The position numbers and the translations under genes are program-made. From Bacilli bacterium (GTDB lineage Bacteria > Bacillota_I > Bacilli_A > RFN20 > CAG-826), in the NCBI GenBank assembly GCA_016296775.1, contig JAEDIE010000005.1, positions 1 to 56,985 on the forward strand: DNA of 56,985 bases. Reading direction: 5' to 3'. Below are positions 8,833 through 18,303 of the stretch, in pieces; positions within the stretch are counted from its first letter, which is position 1; each line of letters begins with the position of its first letter. The notes beneath the pieces were generated by a model. The model had not been told where the DNA came from, made no database searches, and saw nothing but the letters and a program-made list of their open reading frames with translations.

Positions 8833-8841
8833 ATTAGTCAA
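8813..8841 (-). promoter_or_regulatory. Promoter of the DeoR-type regulator
   Basis: On the minus strand TTGACT (8836-8841) is followed after 17 nt by TAAAAT (8813-8818), about 42 nt before the start codon. The TTTGAAA repeats overlap it, which suggests autoregulation. Confidence 0.75.
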
Positions 8842-8887
8842 TTTTATATTCTGTTTTTCAAAAATTATCAAAAACATAGATTTTTTT

Positions 8888-8896
8888 TGATATAAT
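8888..8896 (+). promoter_or_regulatory. Extended -10 promoter of the rhamnose operon
   Basis: TGATATAAT is an extended -10 element (TGn-TATAAT). No good -35 is seen, as expected for this promoter type. The cre site begins at its last base, and the Shine-Dalgarno site of the first operon gene follows 16 nt later. Confidence 0.75.
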
Positions 8897-8909
8897 GAAA
8901 GCGCTTACA
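8896..8909 (+). promoter_or_regulatory. Catabolite-responsive element (cre) of the rhamnose operon
   Basis: TGAAAGCGCTTACA matches the CcpA consensus TGWAANCGNTNWCA at every position. It directly follows the -10 box and so covers the transcription start, where bound CcpA would block initiation when preferred sugars are present. Confidence 0.88.
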
Positions 8910-8924
8910 GCAAGGAGTATTTTT

Positions 8925-10181
8925 ATGGTACAAAATTTTAAAAAATATTTTAAAAATTTTCTTCTAATATCAGGGGGTATAATGATGGCTAGTTGTAACA
9001 ATCCAAATACTGTTGGACCTAATAATGATTTCGACTATTCTAAATATCCTTTATATAACGAATCTGTTGATTCTATAGAATATAAATTTGATCAAAAAGA
9101 GATTAGTAATCCTTTTTGGAAGGGTAATGTCATATATAATGAATCAGTCCTTCTTACTAAAAATGAAGAAACTGGTGAAATTAGTGGAAATTTGATGTTT
9201 AAACCAACAAAGCTACTTGCAGTTAAAGATTTTACTCTTAAAACAAAGGAATATAAAGTTGATGAAGATTTTACATTAGATGGAAATAAAATAATTAAAA
9301 AAGATGGTTCAGATATTCCATATAGGACTCATCAAGAGCTTGTTGGAGAATCTATTCCTGAAGGTTATAGATTGGTTACTCAAATAACAAATCAACTTAC
9401 TGATCTTGTTAATATGGGTGGAGCAATTTATACTGAAAGTCCTTTCTATTATGGAAGTCAACTTTGGGTTTCTTATGTTTATGATGTGAAAGAAATTGAC
9501 CCAAATATTGAAAATTATCCAACATATAATGTTTCAAAAATAGATAGAGTTATAAATAAATTAAAAAATAAAGAAGACGTCAAAATCGTTGGTTTAGGAG
9601 ATAGTGTTCTTGAAGGATGTTCTTCAAGTAAGAAGTTTAATCATGAGCCATATATGGACTCATTTATTGAAATGGTTAGAGATAATTTAGCATCTCTTTA
9701 TGAAACTAATGTTACTTTAAAGAATTTATCAGTTGGTGGAACTCAATCAAGTTGGGGATGTCAAGCAGAACAAATTAATAAAATTGTTGCTGAAAATCCA
9801 GATCTTTTATTCCTCCATTTTGGAATTAACGATTTAGGAAGTAATAGAGCAACAATGGCCTACATGGATGATATGGAATCAATTATTCTTGATGTTCAAA
9901 ATAAACTTCCAAATTGCGATATTATCCTTCTTTCTCCATTTGCTCCTAATAACTTACTTTACGATTATGACAAGATGGCTGATTATGTAGATGTTTTAAA
10001 AGGCTTTGAAGAAAGTTATGATCATGTTCAATTGATTGATGTATATAAGTTATCTCGTGAACTTGGCAAAAATAAAAAGTACTTAGATATGAGTGCTAAT
10101 GGAATAAATCACGTTAATGATTATGCAAGTAGATTATATTTGCAAGCAATCTTATCTACAATGTATGACTATTCAAAATAA
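8925..10181 (+). CDS. SGNH/GDSL-type esterase lipoprotein
   Basis: First gene of the rhamnose operon. A signal peptide ends in lipobox MMASC with Cys24, so it should sit on the outer face of the membrane. Residues about 30-210 form a beta-rich N-terminal domain. The SGNH hydrolase follows: GLGDSV with nucleophile Ser227, SVGG, HFGINDLG, and a C-terminal NHVND with His396. The usual Asp three residues before this His is not obvious (the sequence reads NGINH), so the triad may be altered. Such enzymes often deacetylate glycans, and that role would fit the operon. The in-frame ATG at 8895 lies inside the -10/cre region, and AAGGAG lies 7 nt before 8925. Confidence 0.8.
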   Translation: MVQNFKKYFKNFLLISGGIMMASCNNPNTVGPNNDFDYSKYPLYNESVDSIEYKFDQKEISNPFWKGNVIYNESVLLTKNEETGEISGNLMFKPTKLLAVKDFTLKTKEYKVDEDFTLDGNKIIKKDGSDIPYRTHQELVGESIPEGYRLVTQITNQLTDLVNMGGAIYTESPFYYGSQLWVSYVYDVKEIDPNIENYPTYNVSKIDRVINKLKNKEDVKIVGLGDSVLEGCSSSKKFNHEPYMDSFIEMVRDNLASLYETNVTLKNLSVGGTQSSWGCQAEQINKIVAENPDLLFLHFGINDLGSNRATMAYMDDMESIILDVQNKLPNCDIILLSPFAPNNLLYDYDKMADYVDVLKGFEESYDHVQLIDVYKLSRELGKNKKYLDMSANGINHVNDYASRLYLQAILSTMYDYSK

Positions 10182-10196
10182 TAGAAAGGAATAAAT

Positions 10197-11591
10197 ATGA
10201 ATAAAAAAATTAAATTATTATCATTATTAAGTTTATCGTTTATGTCAGCTACACTTTTAGCTGGTTGCGTTACTGTAAAAGATCCAAATAACGGAGGAAA
10301 TGGTGGAAATGGAGGAGATGATAATACTCCTGTTAGTGTTGAATTAGATCCTGATTATAAATGTGAATTAAGTTTGTTAATTCCAAATGGCAATGCTAAC
10401 GAAGAAACAATGATTAATGAATTAATCACTGAATTTAACATGGATTATCCAAACATTACTTTCAAAAAGAATTATATATCTGTTTCAAACTATGAAAATA
10501 CAGTGAAAAACCAATGGCTTGCAAATTCACTTCCAGATATTATTTGGTCTAATTCCCCTGATTTTTACACATTAGTCGCTGGTGAAATGTGCATGCCTTT
10601 AAACAAATATATTGAAGCAGAAGAAGAGGCTGGTACATTTAATTTTGAAAACGATTTCTTAACTGAATATTTTGATATGGGAGCATTAAAAGGAAAATAT
10701 TATTGTTTCCCAAGAAGCTGTGATAGCGTTATTACTTTCTATAATAAAAAATTATTAACTACTGCAGGTGTTGATCTTTCTGTTATTAAAAATGGATGGA
10801 CATGGGACACATTTATGAATGTTCTTGACACATATAGAAAATATTTAGATACAACATCAAATGCTAATACATATTATTGCTTAGATGCTAACCTTACAAC
10901 TTGGTTATCAGTTTGTTACCCAATGCTTAAGAGTTTTGGTGGTAATGTTGTTGATGAAAACAAAAATGTATTAGTTAATAGTGCTGAAACAAAAGCTTGT
11001 TTATCTCTTGTTAAAGAAATGGCAGAGAAAAAATATATTGTTGCAGATACAACAACTCCTGGATCGAGTTTTGAAACCGGAACTGCTCCATTCTTATTCC
11101 AATCAGCAAGTGTTTCATTATTTGCTGAAAGAAGAGAATTAAAAGGCAATATGGATGTTGTTTCTTTCCCATTAATTATGAACAATAATACTCCAAAAAT
11201 TGGAAGTGGAATTGCTGGATATACTATTAATTCTAAATGTAAAGAAAAAGTAGCCGCTTGGAAATTCTTAGCTAAAATGCTTTCCAAAGAAGGTCAAAAT
11301 GCTATGGCAAATGGTGGATTAAATTTACCTTCAATTAGAAAAGATCTCCAAGATTTTACCAATGATGAAGTTAAATGGGGTGGAAATTATAGAAATCTTA
11401 ATTTAAGTGCTTATACATATGGTGGAGAATATAAGATTTCAAGTGACTTCTTATCAGTAGTCGATGTTAAATATAAAGCTAAATTAGACGAAGCTGTCAG
11501 AAATATGTTTGCTTATGCAACAAGATTTGATAAGACAGTTGACGATGCTGTTAACAGTTGTGAGAAAGCTCTTAAGAATGCTTTAAAATAA
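10197..11591 (+). CDS. Sugar ABC transporter substrate-binding lipoprotein (family 1)
   Basis: Captures a sugar or oligosaccharide outside the cell and hands it to the permease pair encoded next. The signal peptide ends in LLAGC (Cys24), and a Gly/Asn-rich linker follows (about residues 31-43). The rest is an SBP family 1 fold with LPDIIWSNSPDFYTL near 100-120 and AWKFLAKMLSKEGQ near 350. The 464-residue length is normal. It is followed by two MalF/MalG-type permeases. The operon suggests a rhamnose-containing oligosaccharide as ligand; that is inference. Confidence 0.9.
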   Translation: MNKKIKLLSLLSLSFMSATLLAGCVTVKDPNNGGNGGNGGDDNTPVSVELDPDYKCELSLLIPNGNANEETMINELITEFNMDYPNITFKKNYISVSNYENTVKNQWLANSLPDIIWSNSPDFYTLVAGEMCMPLNKYIEAEEEAGTFNFENDFLTEYFDMGALKGKYYCFPRSCDSVITFYNKKLLTTAGVDLSVIKNGWTWDTFMNVLDTYRKYLDTTSNANTYYCLDANLTTWLSVCYPMLKSFGGNVVDENKNVLVNSAETKACLSLVKEMAEKKYIVADTTTPGSSFETGTAPFLFQSASVSLFAERRELKGNMDVVSFPLIMNNNTPKIGSGIAGYTINSKCKEKVAAWKFLAKMLSKEGQNAMANGGLNLPSIRKDLQDFTNDEVKWGGNYRNLNLSAYTYGGEYKISSDFLSVVDVKYKAKLDEAVRNMFAYATRFDKTVDDAVNSCEKALKNALK

Positions 11592-11618
11592 TAAGGATTT
11601 AATATAGTTTTTAAAAAT

Positions 11619-12554
11619 ATGGAAAAATATTTACACGTTAGACAAGTAAAGAGAAGAAATAAATTTACTACTTTTCTTAAATCTAATTATGTTGGATGGT
11701 TATTCAATCTTCCACTTATGATTGGATTATTAGTTTTTACCTGTATTCCTATGTGTCTTTCTCTTTACTATTCATTTTTCGATTTATCTGTAAAAGCAGA
11801 TGGATTAGTAGGTGAATTTGTTGGACTTGGACAATACATTAGAATATTCCAAGATGAGGAAATGGGACCAGTTGTTTTAAATACCCTCTTATTTGCAATA
11901 ATTTCAGTCCCATTAAACTTAGTTTTGAGTTATTTTTTAGCTTTACTTGTTAACACTAAATTTAAATTCACTAAGTTTTTTAGAGTTATTTATTATCTTC
12001 CAGTTATTATACCAGCTGTTGTAAATGGATTTTTGTGGAAAGACTTAACTGATTCAACATTTGGTATATTTAATAAAATTTTAAATATGATTGGATTAGA
12101 TAATTTTCCATTCTTTCAAAGCGCAAAAACAGCTTTATTCTCACTTATTTTGATGAATGTATGGAGTGTTGGTGGAGGAATGGTTCTTTGGCTTAGTGCA
12201 TTTAAAAATATACCAAAGCCTCTATATGAAGCAGCTAGGATTGAAGGTGCAAATGCTTTCCAAAGATTTTATAAGATAACATTACCTTTATCTACACCTA
12301 TAATTTTCTATAACGCAGTTATGTCAATTATTGGAACATTACAATTTAATGGCACTTTAACTATAGGAATTAATAATGGTAAAGGTATTGATAATTCACT
12401 TTACCTATATGGAGTTAAAGTTTGGTTTGAAGCTTTTAAGAGTGGTGATATTGGATATGGCGCTGCTCTTAGTTGGTTATTATTTATTGTTATTGGAATA
12501 CTTACATTTATTATGTTTTCAACATCTAAATGGGTATATTATCAGGAGGATTAA
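11619..12554 (+). CDS. Sugar ABC transporter permease (MalF/UgpA type)
   Basis: First integral-membrane subunit of the importer, with about six transmembrane helices. The ABC-permease EAA loop is visible as YEAARIEGANAFQRFYKITLPL near residues 204-223, the contact to the ATPase. The length of 311 residues is typical. There is no good Shine-Dalgarno site directly before the ATG at 11619 (AAGGA lies about 21 nt upstream), so the start is less certain. The stop lies 2 nt before the start of the second permease. Confidence 0.92.
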   Translation: MEKYLHVRQVKRRNKFTTFLKSNYVGWLFNLPLMIGLLVFTCIPMCLSLYYSFFDLSVKADGLVGEFVGLGQYIRIFQDEEMGPVVLNTLLFAIISVPLNLVLSYFLALLVNTKFKFTKFFRVIYYLPVIIPAVVNGFLWKDLTDSTFGIFNKILNMIGLDNFPFFQSAKTALFSLILMNVWSVGGGMVLWLSAFKNIPKPLYEAARIEGANAFQRFYKITLPLSTPIIFYNAVMSIIGTLQFNGTLTIGINNGKGIDNSLYLYGVKVWFEAFKSGDIGYGAALSWLLFIVIGILTFIMFSTSKWVYYQED

Positions 12555-12556
12555 TT

Positions 12557-13453
12557 ATGATACTTCAAGATCCTTTTGTATATAGAGCTAGAAGAAAAAA
12601 TGATATAGCTAGAGGTTGGAATAAGACAAAAGTATATCTTTTCCTTCTTATAATGGTTGTTTTAGGACTAATTTTGGTATTCCCTTATTTTTATATGATT
12701 TCTAAATCATTAATGAACGAAACTGAGGCTATTAGTCCAAATCCTCCATTATTCCCAAGCATTCCTCAATGGCAAAACTATATTAAATTATTTACTGAAA
12801 ACGGATATTTTAGAGCAACAGTTAACTCATTAATTGTTTGTGCTTTTAATTGTATAGTTGTTCCTCTTTCAGCTTCTATTATTGCTTATTCATTTGCAAA
12901 GTTAAGATGGAAAGGAAGAAATATCATGTTTGTTTTAATGATGTTTACAACAATGCTTCCTGCTGTAGCAACTCAAATACCACTTTATGTTATGTATTCT
13001 AATATGGGTTGGATTGATACTCTTCTTCCTTTGACGATTCCTAATCTTTTTGGAGGTGGAGCTAGCTATATATTTTTATTAAGACAATATATGATGGGAA
13101 TTCCTAACGATATGAGCGATGCTGCTAGAGTTGATGGAGCTAATCCATTTAGAATCTTTATAAATATCATCTTACCAAATTGTAAGCCTATTTTACTTTA
13201 TATTGCGGTTACTGTATTTATTACAAACTGGGGTGATTATTATGGACCTCTTGTTTATATGACAAGCGATAATGCTCCTTACACCCTTGCTTATTTAATT
13301 TATAAAAATTCAACTGAAAGCGATGTTGCTGCACAACTCGCTGCTATACGTATGGCTGGAGGAGTATTTATGACAATTCTTCCAGCAATTATATTTACCT
13401 TCTTCCAAAAACAATTAACAGAAGGTGTATTAACTAGTGGTTTGAAAGGATAA
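12557..13453 (+). CDS. Sugar ABC transporter permease (MalG/UgpE type)
   Basis: Second membrane subunit of the same importer, 298 residues and about six helices. The EAA loop reads SDAARVDGANPFRIFINIILP. The start at 12557 is preceded by AGGAGG embedded in the end of the first permease, which couples their translation; the upstream ATG at 12530 lies before that site and is unlikely. The first lipoprotein glycosidase candidate begins 3 nt after its stop. Confidence 0.93.
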   Translation: MILQDPFVYRARRKNDIARGWNKTKVYLFLLIMVVLGLILVFPYFYMISKSLMNETEAISPNPPLFPSIPQWQNYIKLFTENGYFRATVNSLIVCAFNCIVVPLSASIIAYSFAKLRWKGRNIMFVLMMFTTMLPAVATQIPLYVMYSNMGWIDTLLPLTIPNLFGGGASYIFLLRQYMMGIPNDMSDAARVDGANPFRIFINIILPNCKPILLYIAVTVFITNWGDYYGPLVYMTSDNAPYTLAYLIYKNSTESDVAAQLAAIRMAGGVFMTILPAIIFTFFQKQLTEGVLTSGLKG

Positions 13454-13456
13454 AAT

Positions 13457-15262
13457 ATGAAAAAACATATCTATTTCCCAATTGCTTTAGTAGCTTTATG
13501 TGTCGTTAGTAGTTGTACTTCAAATAATGAAGTTAAGAGAGTAGAAGATACAAGAGATCTTACTGACTTTGAATTTACAACTAATAATTTAACAACAACT
13601 GATGATTTAGGACGTACATTATCATTAGGTGATACAAGAAGAGATGATAAATTAGTTGGTATTTTCTACCATGTTTGGCATGGATATCATAATTCTTTAT
13701 GTGATGATCTTGAATCTACATATAATATTTCTTATTTATTAGAAAATGATCCTAATACATTATGGGATCCTTCTATTCATCAAAAGGACTTCCATTACTG
13801 GGGAGAACCTTTATATGGATATTATAATTCAAGTGATCCTTGGGTAATTTCTAGACATATGGAGTTATTAATTAATGCAGGTATTGACTATTTAATTTAC
13901 GATTTAACTAATACTGTTATTTATGTTAATGCAATAAATTCAATATTTGCTGTTTTAGATAATTTCCAAAAACAAGGATTTAAGGTTCCTAAAGTAGCTT
14001 TCTATACTAATTCAAGTAGTGGACTTACAATTTCAAGATGTTATGACAATTGGTATAAAGATAATAAATATAGTAATTTATGGTTTTCTCTTGATGGTAA
14101 AAAACCTTTAATTATTGGAAAAAAAGGCGAGGTAATGCAACTTACAAATGGTAGTGAAATCATAGATAAATTGGATATTGTTTCTGGAGTTTGGCCAACT
14201 GATCCTTTCCAAGATCCTGAAGCTTTTCCTTGGATGAGTTGGAATTATCCTCAAGATAATTTCTATGGAACGATGAGTGTTAGTTTAGCTCAACATCCAG
14301 GTATGAGAATGAGCGAAGGAAGCGGTAGCAATAGAGGTAGAGGATTTAATTATTCAACATATAGTGCTGATAGTGAAAACTTTAGAGCAGGGACTAATTT
14401 TGAAGGTCAATGGAAAACTGTTTTTGATACAATGGACAAATCAAAAGAAGGTTATGATGAAGAAAGCGAAGTAAATAATGTATTTATTACTGGGTTTAAT
14501 GAGTGGATTGCTCAAAAATTAGTTGATGGTAATGGACAAGTTTATTTTGTCGATACATTTAATGAAGAATATTCTCGTGATGTTGAGATGTGTAAAAATG
14601 GATATGGCGATAATTTCTACTGCCAAATGGTTGAAAATGTAAGAAAATTTGCTTTTACAGAGGGAAATCACTATATTTACGAAAAACATACAATCGATAT
14701 AAATGATTCAAGTTTAGAAGGATGGAAAGACGTTAAAAATTCCTATGTAGATTTAGCAAATGATTGTATTGCTAGAGATTATGCTTCTGCTGATCAACAT
14801 TCTCATTATGTGGATAATACAAATAGAAACGATATAGTAAAAACTTCAATTACACATGATAATGATAATTTATATATTAAAGTTGAAACTAAAGAAGACT
14901 TAACAGTTAGAGAAGAAAATGATAAAAACTATATGAATATTTTGCTTAATACTAAGAAAAATGAAGATTCATTTAATGGTTTTGATTATGTAATTAATAG
15001 AAGTGTATTAAATGGAAAAGCTAGTATTGAAAGACTTAGAAAGGACTTTGTTACAGAAAAGGTTGGTGAATGTGACATTGTTATAAAAGGTAATGTACTT
15101 CAAGTTGCTATTCCTTTAAAAACACTATCATTAAGCGCTCAAAATTGTAATTTAAGTGTAAAAATTACTGATAATTTAAAAGACGAAAAGGATATTTTAG
15201 ATTACTACGTTAGTGGTGATTCAGCTCCTTTAGGAAGGTTAGGTTATGAGTATGGCTATTAG
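13457..15262 (+). CDS. GH99/WbsX-like TIM-barrel lipoprotein with C-terminal CBM-like domain (copy 1)
   Basis: Surface lipoprotein (Cys20 in VVSSC), 601 residues. Residues about 60-385 look like a glycosidase-type barrel: VGIFYHVWHG, a conserved FHYWGEPLYGYY (Glu117), PWMSWNYPQ, and FNEW with Glu349. The FNEW motif resembles the WNEW motif of WbsX/GH99-like proteins. Residues about 395-600 resemble a CBM9-like beta-sandwich (LYIKVETKED, YMNILLNT, FNGFDYVINR). The role proposed is surface cleavage or binding of the glycan used by this operon; the family assignment is by motif only. The next gene is a paralogue that starts inside this one's last codons. Confidence 0.65.
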   Translation: MKKHIYFPIALVALCVVSSCTSNNEVKRVEDTRDLTDFEFTTNNLTTTDDLGRTLSLGDTRRDDKLVGIFYHVWHGYHNSLCDDLESTYNISYLLENDPNTLWDPSIHQKDFHYWGEPLYGYYNSSDPWVISRHMELLINAGIDYLIYDLTNTVIYVNAINSIFAVLDNFQKQGFKVPKVAFYTNSSSGLTISRCYDNWYKDNKYSNLWFSLDGKKPLIIGKKGEVMQLTNGSEIIDKLDIVSGVWPTDPFQDPEAFPWMSWNYPQDNFYGTMSVSLAQHPGMRMSEGSGSNRGRGFNYSTYSADSENFRAGTNFEGQWKTVFDTMDKSKEGYDEESEVNNVFITGFNEWIAQKLVDGNGQVYFVDTFNEEYSRDVEMCKNGYGDNFYCQMVENVRKFAFTEGNHYIYEKHTIDINDSSLEGWKDVKNSYVDLANDCIARDYASADQHSHYVDNTNRNDIVKTSITHDNDNLYIKVETKEDLTVREENDKNYMNILLNTKKNEDSFNGFDYVINRSVLNGKASIERLRKDFVTEKVGECDIVIKGNVLQVAIPLKTLSLSAQNCNLSVKITDNLKDEKDILDYYVSGDSAPLGRLGYEYGY

Positions 15263-17081
15263 TAAAAATAGATGGAAAAACATATTAATTTTCTCTTTAT
15301 TAGGAGTTTCGCTTATGGGTTGTAATTCTAATTCTAATGGAAATAATAACAATACAAATAATAACTTAGAAGTTGATAAGAGAAATCTATCTTATTCAGA
15401 TTATGCTTTATATAATCTTTGTGGTGAAGATGCATTAAATAGACGTGTTGAAAGAGTAGATGGATTGAAAAATGATAAAACAAGATATGTTGGAATATTT
15501 TATTCAGTTTGGCTTGGACAACATACATATAGTCAAAGTGGAGTTTACGATATTACAAAGCTTGAAATGAGCGAAGAAGGTAGAGTTGCTTTAAGTGCAA
15601 CAAGTAATAATGGACTTAGTAAAGTAGGGGATTTCCATTTTTGGGGAGAACCTTTATATGGATATTATTCTATGACTGATAAGTTTGTTTTAGCTCGTCA
15701 TATGGAATTATTAACTAATGCCGGTATTGATTACCTTTGTATTGATAATACGAATAATGTTGTATATCAAAATCCAACATATGCCCTACTTGATTTACTT
15801 TTAGAATTCCAAAAACAAGGAATTAATGTTCCAAAAGTAATGTTTTATACAAATAGTTTTAGTGGAGATACAGTTGATAAAATATATGATAAATTTTATG
15901 TAAGTGGAAAATATGATAGTCTTTGGTTTTCTCCTAATGGTAAACCAATGATTATTGGAATTACTAGAAATAGTAACGGAGCAAGCGATCAAACAAGATT
16001 TGATCCAAACTTTGATTCATATATTAAAGATGAGATGCTTAACTATTTTGATGTAAAAGAAAGTGAATGGCCTAATGGTATAAAAAATGATAATTCAATA
16101 CCTTGGATGAGTTGGGAATATCCTCAATATGTTCATGATGGATCAATCGCAGTTCCAGTAGCTCAACATTCTCATTCTAAAATCTATGTTTCAAGCAAAG
16201 ATCCTGAATGTAGTAGAGGTTATAACAATATTACTAATCAAGTTGATAGTGATTTTAGAGCTGGAACTTCTTTTCAAACAATGTTTGATAACGCAAAAAG
16301 CGATGAAAGAGTGAACAATATTTTAGTTACATCTTTTAATGAGTGGATGGCAATTAAACAGCCAGATGCTACATTTGGTGATGTTTATAATGAAGAATTT
16401 TCTCGTGATATCGAGATGATGAAGGGTGGATATAATGATAATTTCTACATGCAACTTGTAAAGAACGTTAGAGAATTTAAATATACACCTTGTAAAGAAT
16501 ATAAGAAAAATAATTTCTCAATTGATATTGAAAATGGTGTTGATTCTCTTTGGGATGCTATAAATAGTGGCTATCAAGATTTTGAAGGAGATGCAATCAA
16601 GAGAGATTCAGTTGGAGCAGTTAATGGTCTTAGATATGTTGATAATAGTGCTAGAAACGATATTAAATTAGTAAAAGTTACTAATGATGCTAAAAACATA
16701 TATTTCTATATTGAATGTAAAGATAATATTACTCCATATAATGGAACAGATGAAAATTACATGAATATTTGGTTAAAAACAAATAGTAAAGACCCTTCTT
16801 TTAATGGTTTTAATATTCTTATTAATAGAAATATTAAGAATAATGAAGCCAGTGTTGAAAAGAGCAAGGGTGGATATTTATTTGAAGAAATTGGAAAGGC
16901 AAAAATATCAATCAATGACAATATTATGCAAGTAAAAATACCTAAAGAAGGAATTGATTTTGATAAAGAAAATTGCTTTGAATTCAAGGTTGCAGACAAC
17001 GTTACAAATTATAAAGATATTATGGATTATTATGTTACAGGTGATGTAGTTCCACTCGGGAGATTAAGATATGGCTATTAA
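15246..17081 (+). CDS. GH99/WbsX-like TIM-barrel lipoprotein with C-terminal CBM-like domain (copy 2)
   Basis: Paralogue of the preceding gene with the same layout and 611 residues: lipobox LMGC with Cys26, barrel with FHFWGEPLYGYY, PWMSWEYPQ and FNEW (Glu366), then the same CBM9-like C-terminal domain ending in PLGRLRYGY. The start could be ATG 15246 (GGAAGG 7 nt before) or ATG 15252, whose ATGGCTATTA overlap copies the next gene junction. It is clearly diverged from copy 1, so the two may act on different linkages. Function is inferred from the operon. Confidence 0.65.
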   Translation: MSMAISKNRWKNILIFSLLGVSLMGCNSNSNGNNNNTNNNLEVDKRNLSYSDYALYNLCGEDALNRRVERVDGLKNDKTRYVGIFYSVWLGQHTYSQSGVYDITKLEMSEEGRVALSATSNNGLSKVGDFHFWGEPLYGYYSMTDKFVLARHMELLTNAGIDYLCIDNTNNVVYQNPTYALLDLLLEFQKQGINVPKVMFYTNSFSGDTVDKIYDKFYVSGKYDSLWFSPNGKPMIIGITRNSNGASDQTRFDPNFDSYIKDEMLNYFDVKESEWPNGIKNDNSIPWMSWEYPQYVHDGSIAVPVAQHSHSKIYVSSKDPECSRGYNNITNQVDSDFRAGTSFQTMFDNAKSDERVNNILVTSFNEWMAIKQPDATFGDVYNEEFSRDIEMMKGGYNDNFYMQLVKNVREFKYTPCKEYKKNNFSIDIENGVDSLWDAINSGYQDFEGDAIKRDSVGAVNGLRYVDNSARNDIKLVKVTNDAKNIYFYIECKDNITPYNGTDENYMNIWLKTNSKDPSFNGFNILINRNIKNNEASVEKSKGGYLFEEIGKAKISINDNIMQVKIPKEGIDFDKENCFEFKVADNVTNYKDIMDYYVTGDVVPLGRLRYGY

Positions 17082-18297
17082 AAAAGTATTGTTTTTGCTA
17101 GGTGTTTCTTCTCTTTTAGTAGGTTGTTCGTCAACTAATACAAATGAAGAAACAAAAAAGGAAGAAGAAAGAATTATGCATAATGAATCTATTTATAATG
17201 ATGGAGTAAATTATTCTAAATCATTATGGGAAAAACCTGAATATTATTTCGATGAGACACTTGATGTAGAAGAAATAAAAGGTCTTTATATAAGAAGTGA
17301 TTATATGGGACAAGAAAGTTATGCTTTTGCTTATTTAGGATATCCTAATGTTGAAAACAAGAAGGATTTACCAGCGATTTTGCTTCTTCATGGAGGTGGA
17401 GGAACTGCTTATTATGAATGGGTTAAAAGATGGAATGAAAAAGGATTCGTCGCTTTAGCTATTGATTTAGAAGGTCATGTTCCTTTAAAAACTGGAAATT
17501 TAGGATCTTATCCAACTGATTTATATACAAAGAGTCAATATAGTGCTCCAAGTAACGTAAATTTAAATGATGGAAATAAAGATATTGAAGAAACTTGGTT
17601 ATACTATGCAACAAAAACAGCAATTATTGGAAATTCCTTCTTACATAATTTAAGTGAAGTTAACAAACAAAAAATCGGATTATGTGGCATTTCTTGGGGA
17701 GGATATATCTCTTCAATTATTAGTGGATATGATGATAGATTTGACTTTGTAATTCCTATTTACTGTTTAGTTGGAATGGAAGAAAGTGGAACTCCAATTG
17801 GAGGATATGTCACTCAAAATCCTAAATTTAGAATTTTTGATGATATCACCCCACTTACTTTAGTTGATACACCTATTCATTTTGTTATTTCAAATAAAGA
17901 TCAACATGAGAATATATTTAATGCAAGTGAAATTTGTGGATTAACTAAGAATGGAACTTTATCAATCATTGAAAATTTTCCACATTCACATTTTGATGCA
18001 GTTTATCAGATTGAACCATACGAATTTGCTTTAAGAGAAATTAACAATGAACAAAATTTAAAAGTAGAAATTAATGAAAATAAGGTAAGTATCGTTGGAG
18101 ATATAAATAAAGTAGCTAGTGTTGAGTTATATGAAGCAGATGAGATTAACCTTACACCAACTACAACATATTATTCGACTTCTTTAGATGTTGCTAAAGA
18201 AAACGAATTAACATTGGACAATAATACTACTTATTATTACGTTTCTGTTCATGATGTAAAGAACGTTGTAATAAGTTCAAAAGTATTAAAAAAATAA
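17071..18297 (+). CDS. Alpha/beta-hydrolase lipoprotein, probable acyl esterase
   Basis: Surface lipoprotein (lipobox LLVGC, Cys19) of 408 residues. The alpha/beta-hydrolase core spans about residues 100-315: LLLHGGGGTAYYEW oxyanion region, GISWGG nucleophile elbow with Ser208, and a C-terminal FPHSHFD segment with His305/His307 as the catalytic base. Residues about 320-408 form a small beta-rich tail. It belongs to the dienelactone-hydrolase/acetyl-xylan-esterase-like group. Removal of acyl groups from the glycan fits the operon, but the ester is unknown. It overlaps copy 2 by 11 nt, with the start inside the YGY-stop codons. Confidence 0.75.
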   Translation: MAIKKVLFLLGVSSLLVGCSSTNTNEETKKEEERIMHNESIYNDGVNYSKSLWEKPEYYFDETLDVEEIKGLYIRSDYMGQESYAFAYLGYPNVENKKDLPAILLLHGGGGTAYYEWVKRWNEKGFVALAIDLEGHVPLKTGNLGSYPTDLYTKSQYSAPSNVNLNDGNKDIEETWLYYATKTAIIGNSFLHNLSEVNKQKIGLCGISWGGYISSIISGYDDRFDFVIPIYCLVGMEESGTPIGGYVTQNPKFRIFDDITPLTLVDTPIHFVISNKDQHENIFNASEICGLTKNGTLSIIENFPHSHFDAVYQIEPYEFALREINNEQNLKVEINENKVSIVGDINKVASVELYEADEINLTPTTTYYSTSLDVAKENELTLDNNTTYYYVSVHDVKNVVISSKVLKK

Positions 18298-18303
18298 TTT
18301 TTT

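Noticed and set aside
8895..8924. Upstream ATG (8895) as start of the SGNH lipoprotein
   Set aside because: It lies inside the -10 box and cre site, so it would not be transcribed; ATG 8925 has AAGGAG and a proper lipoprotein signal peptide.
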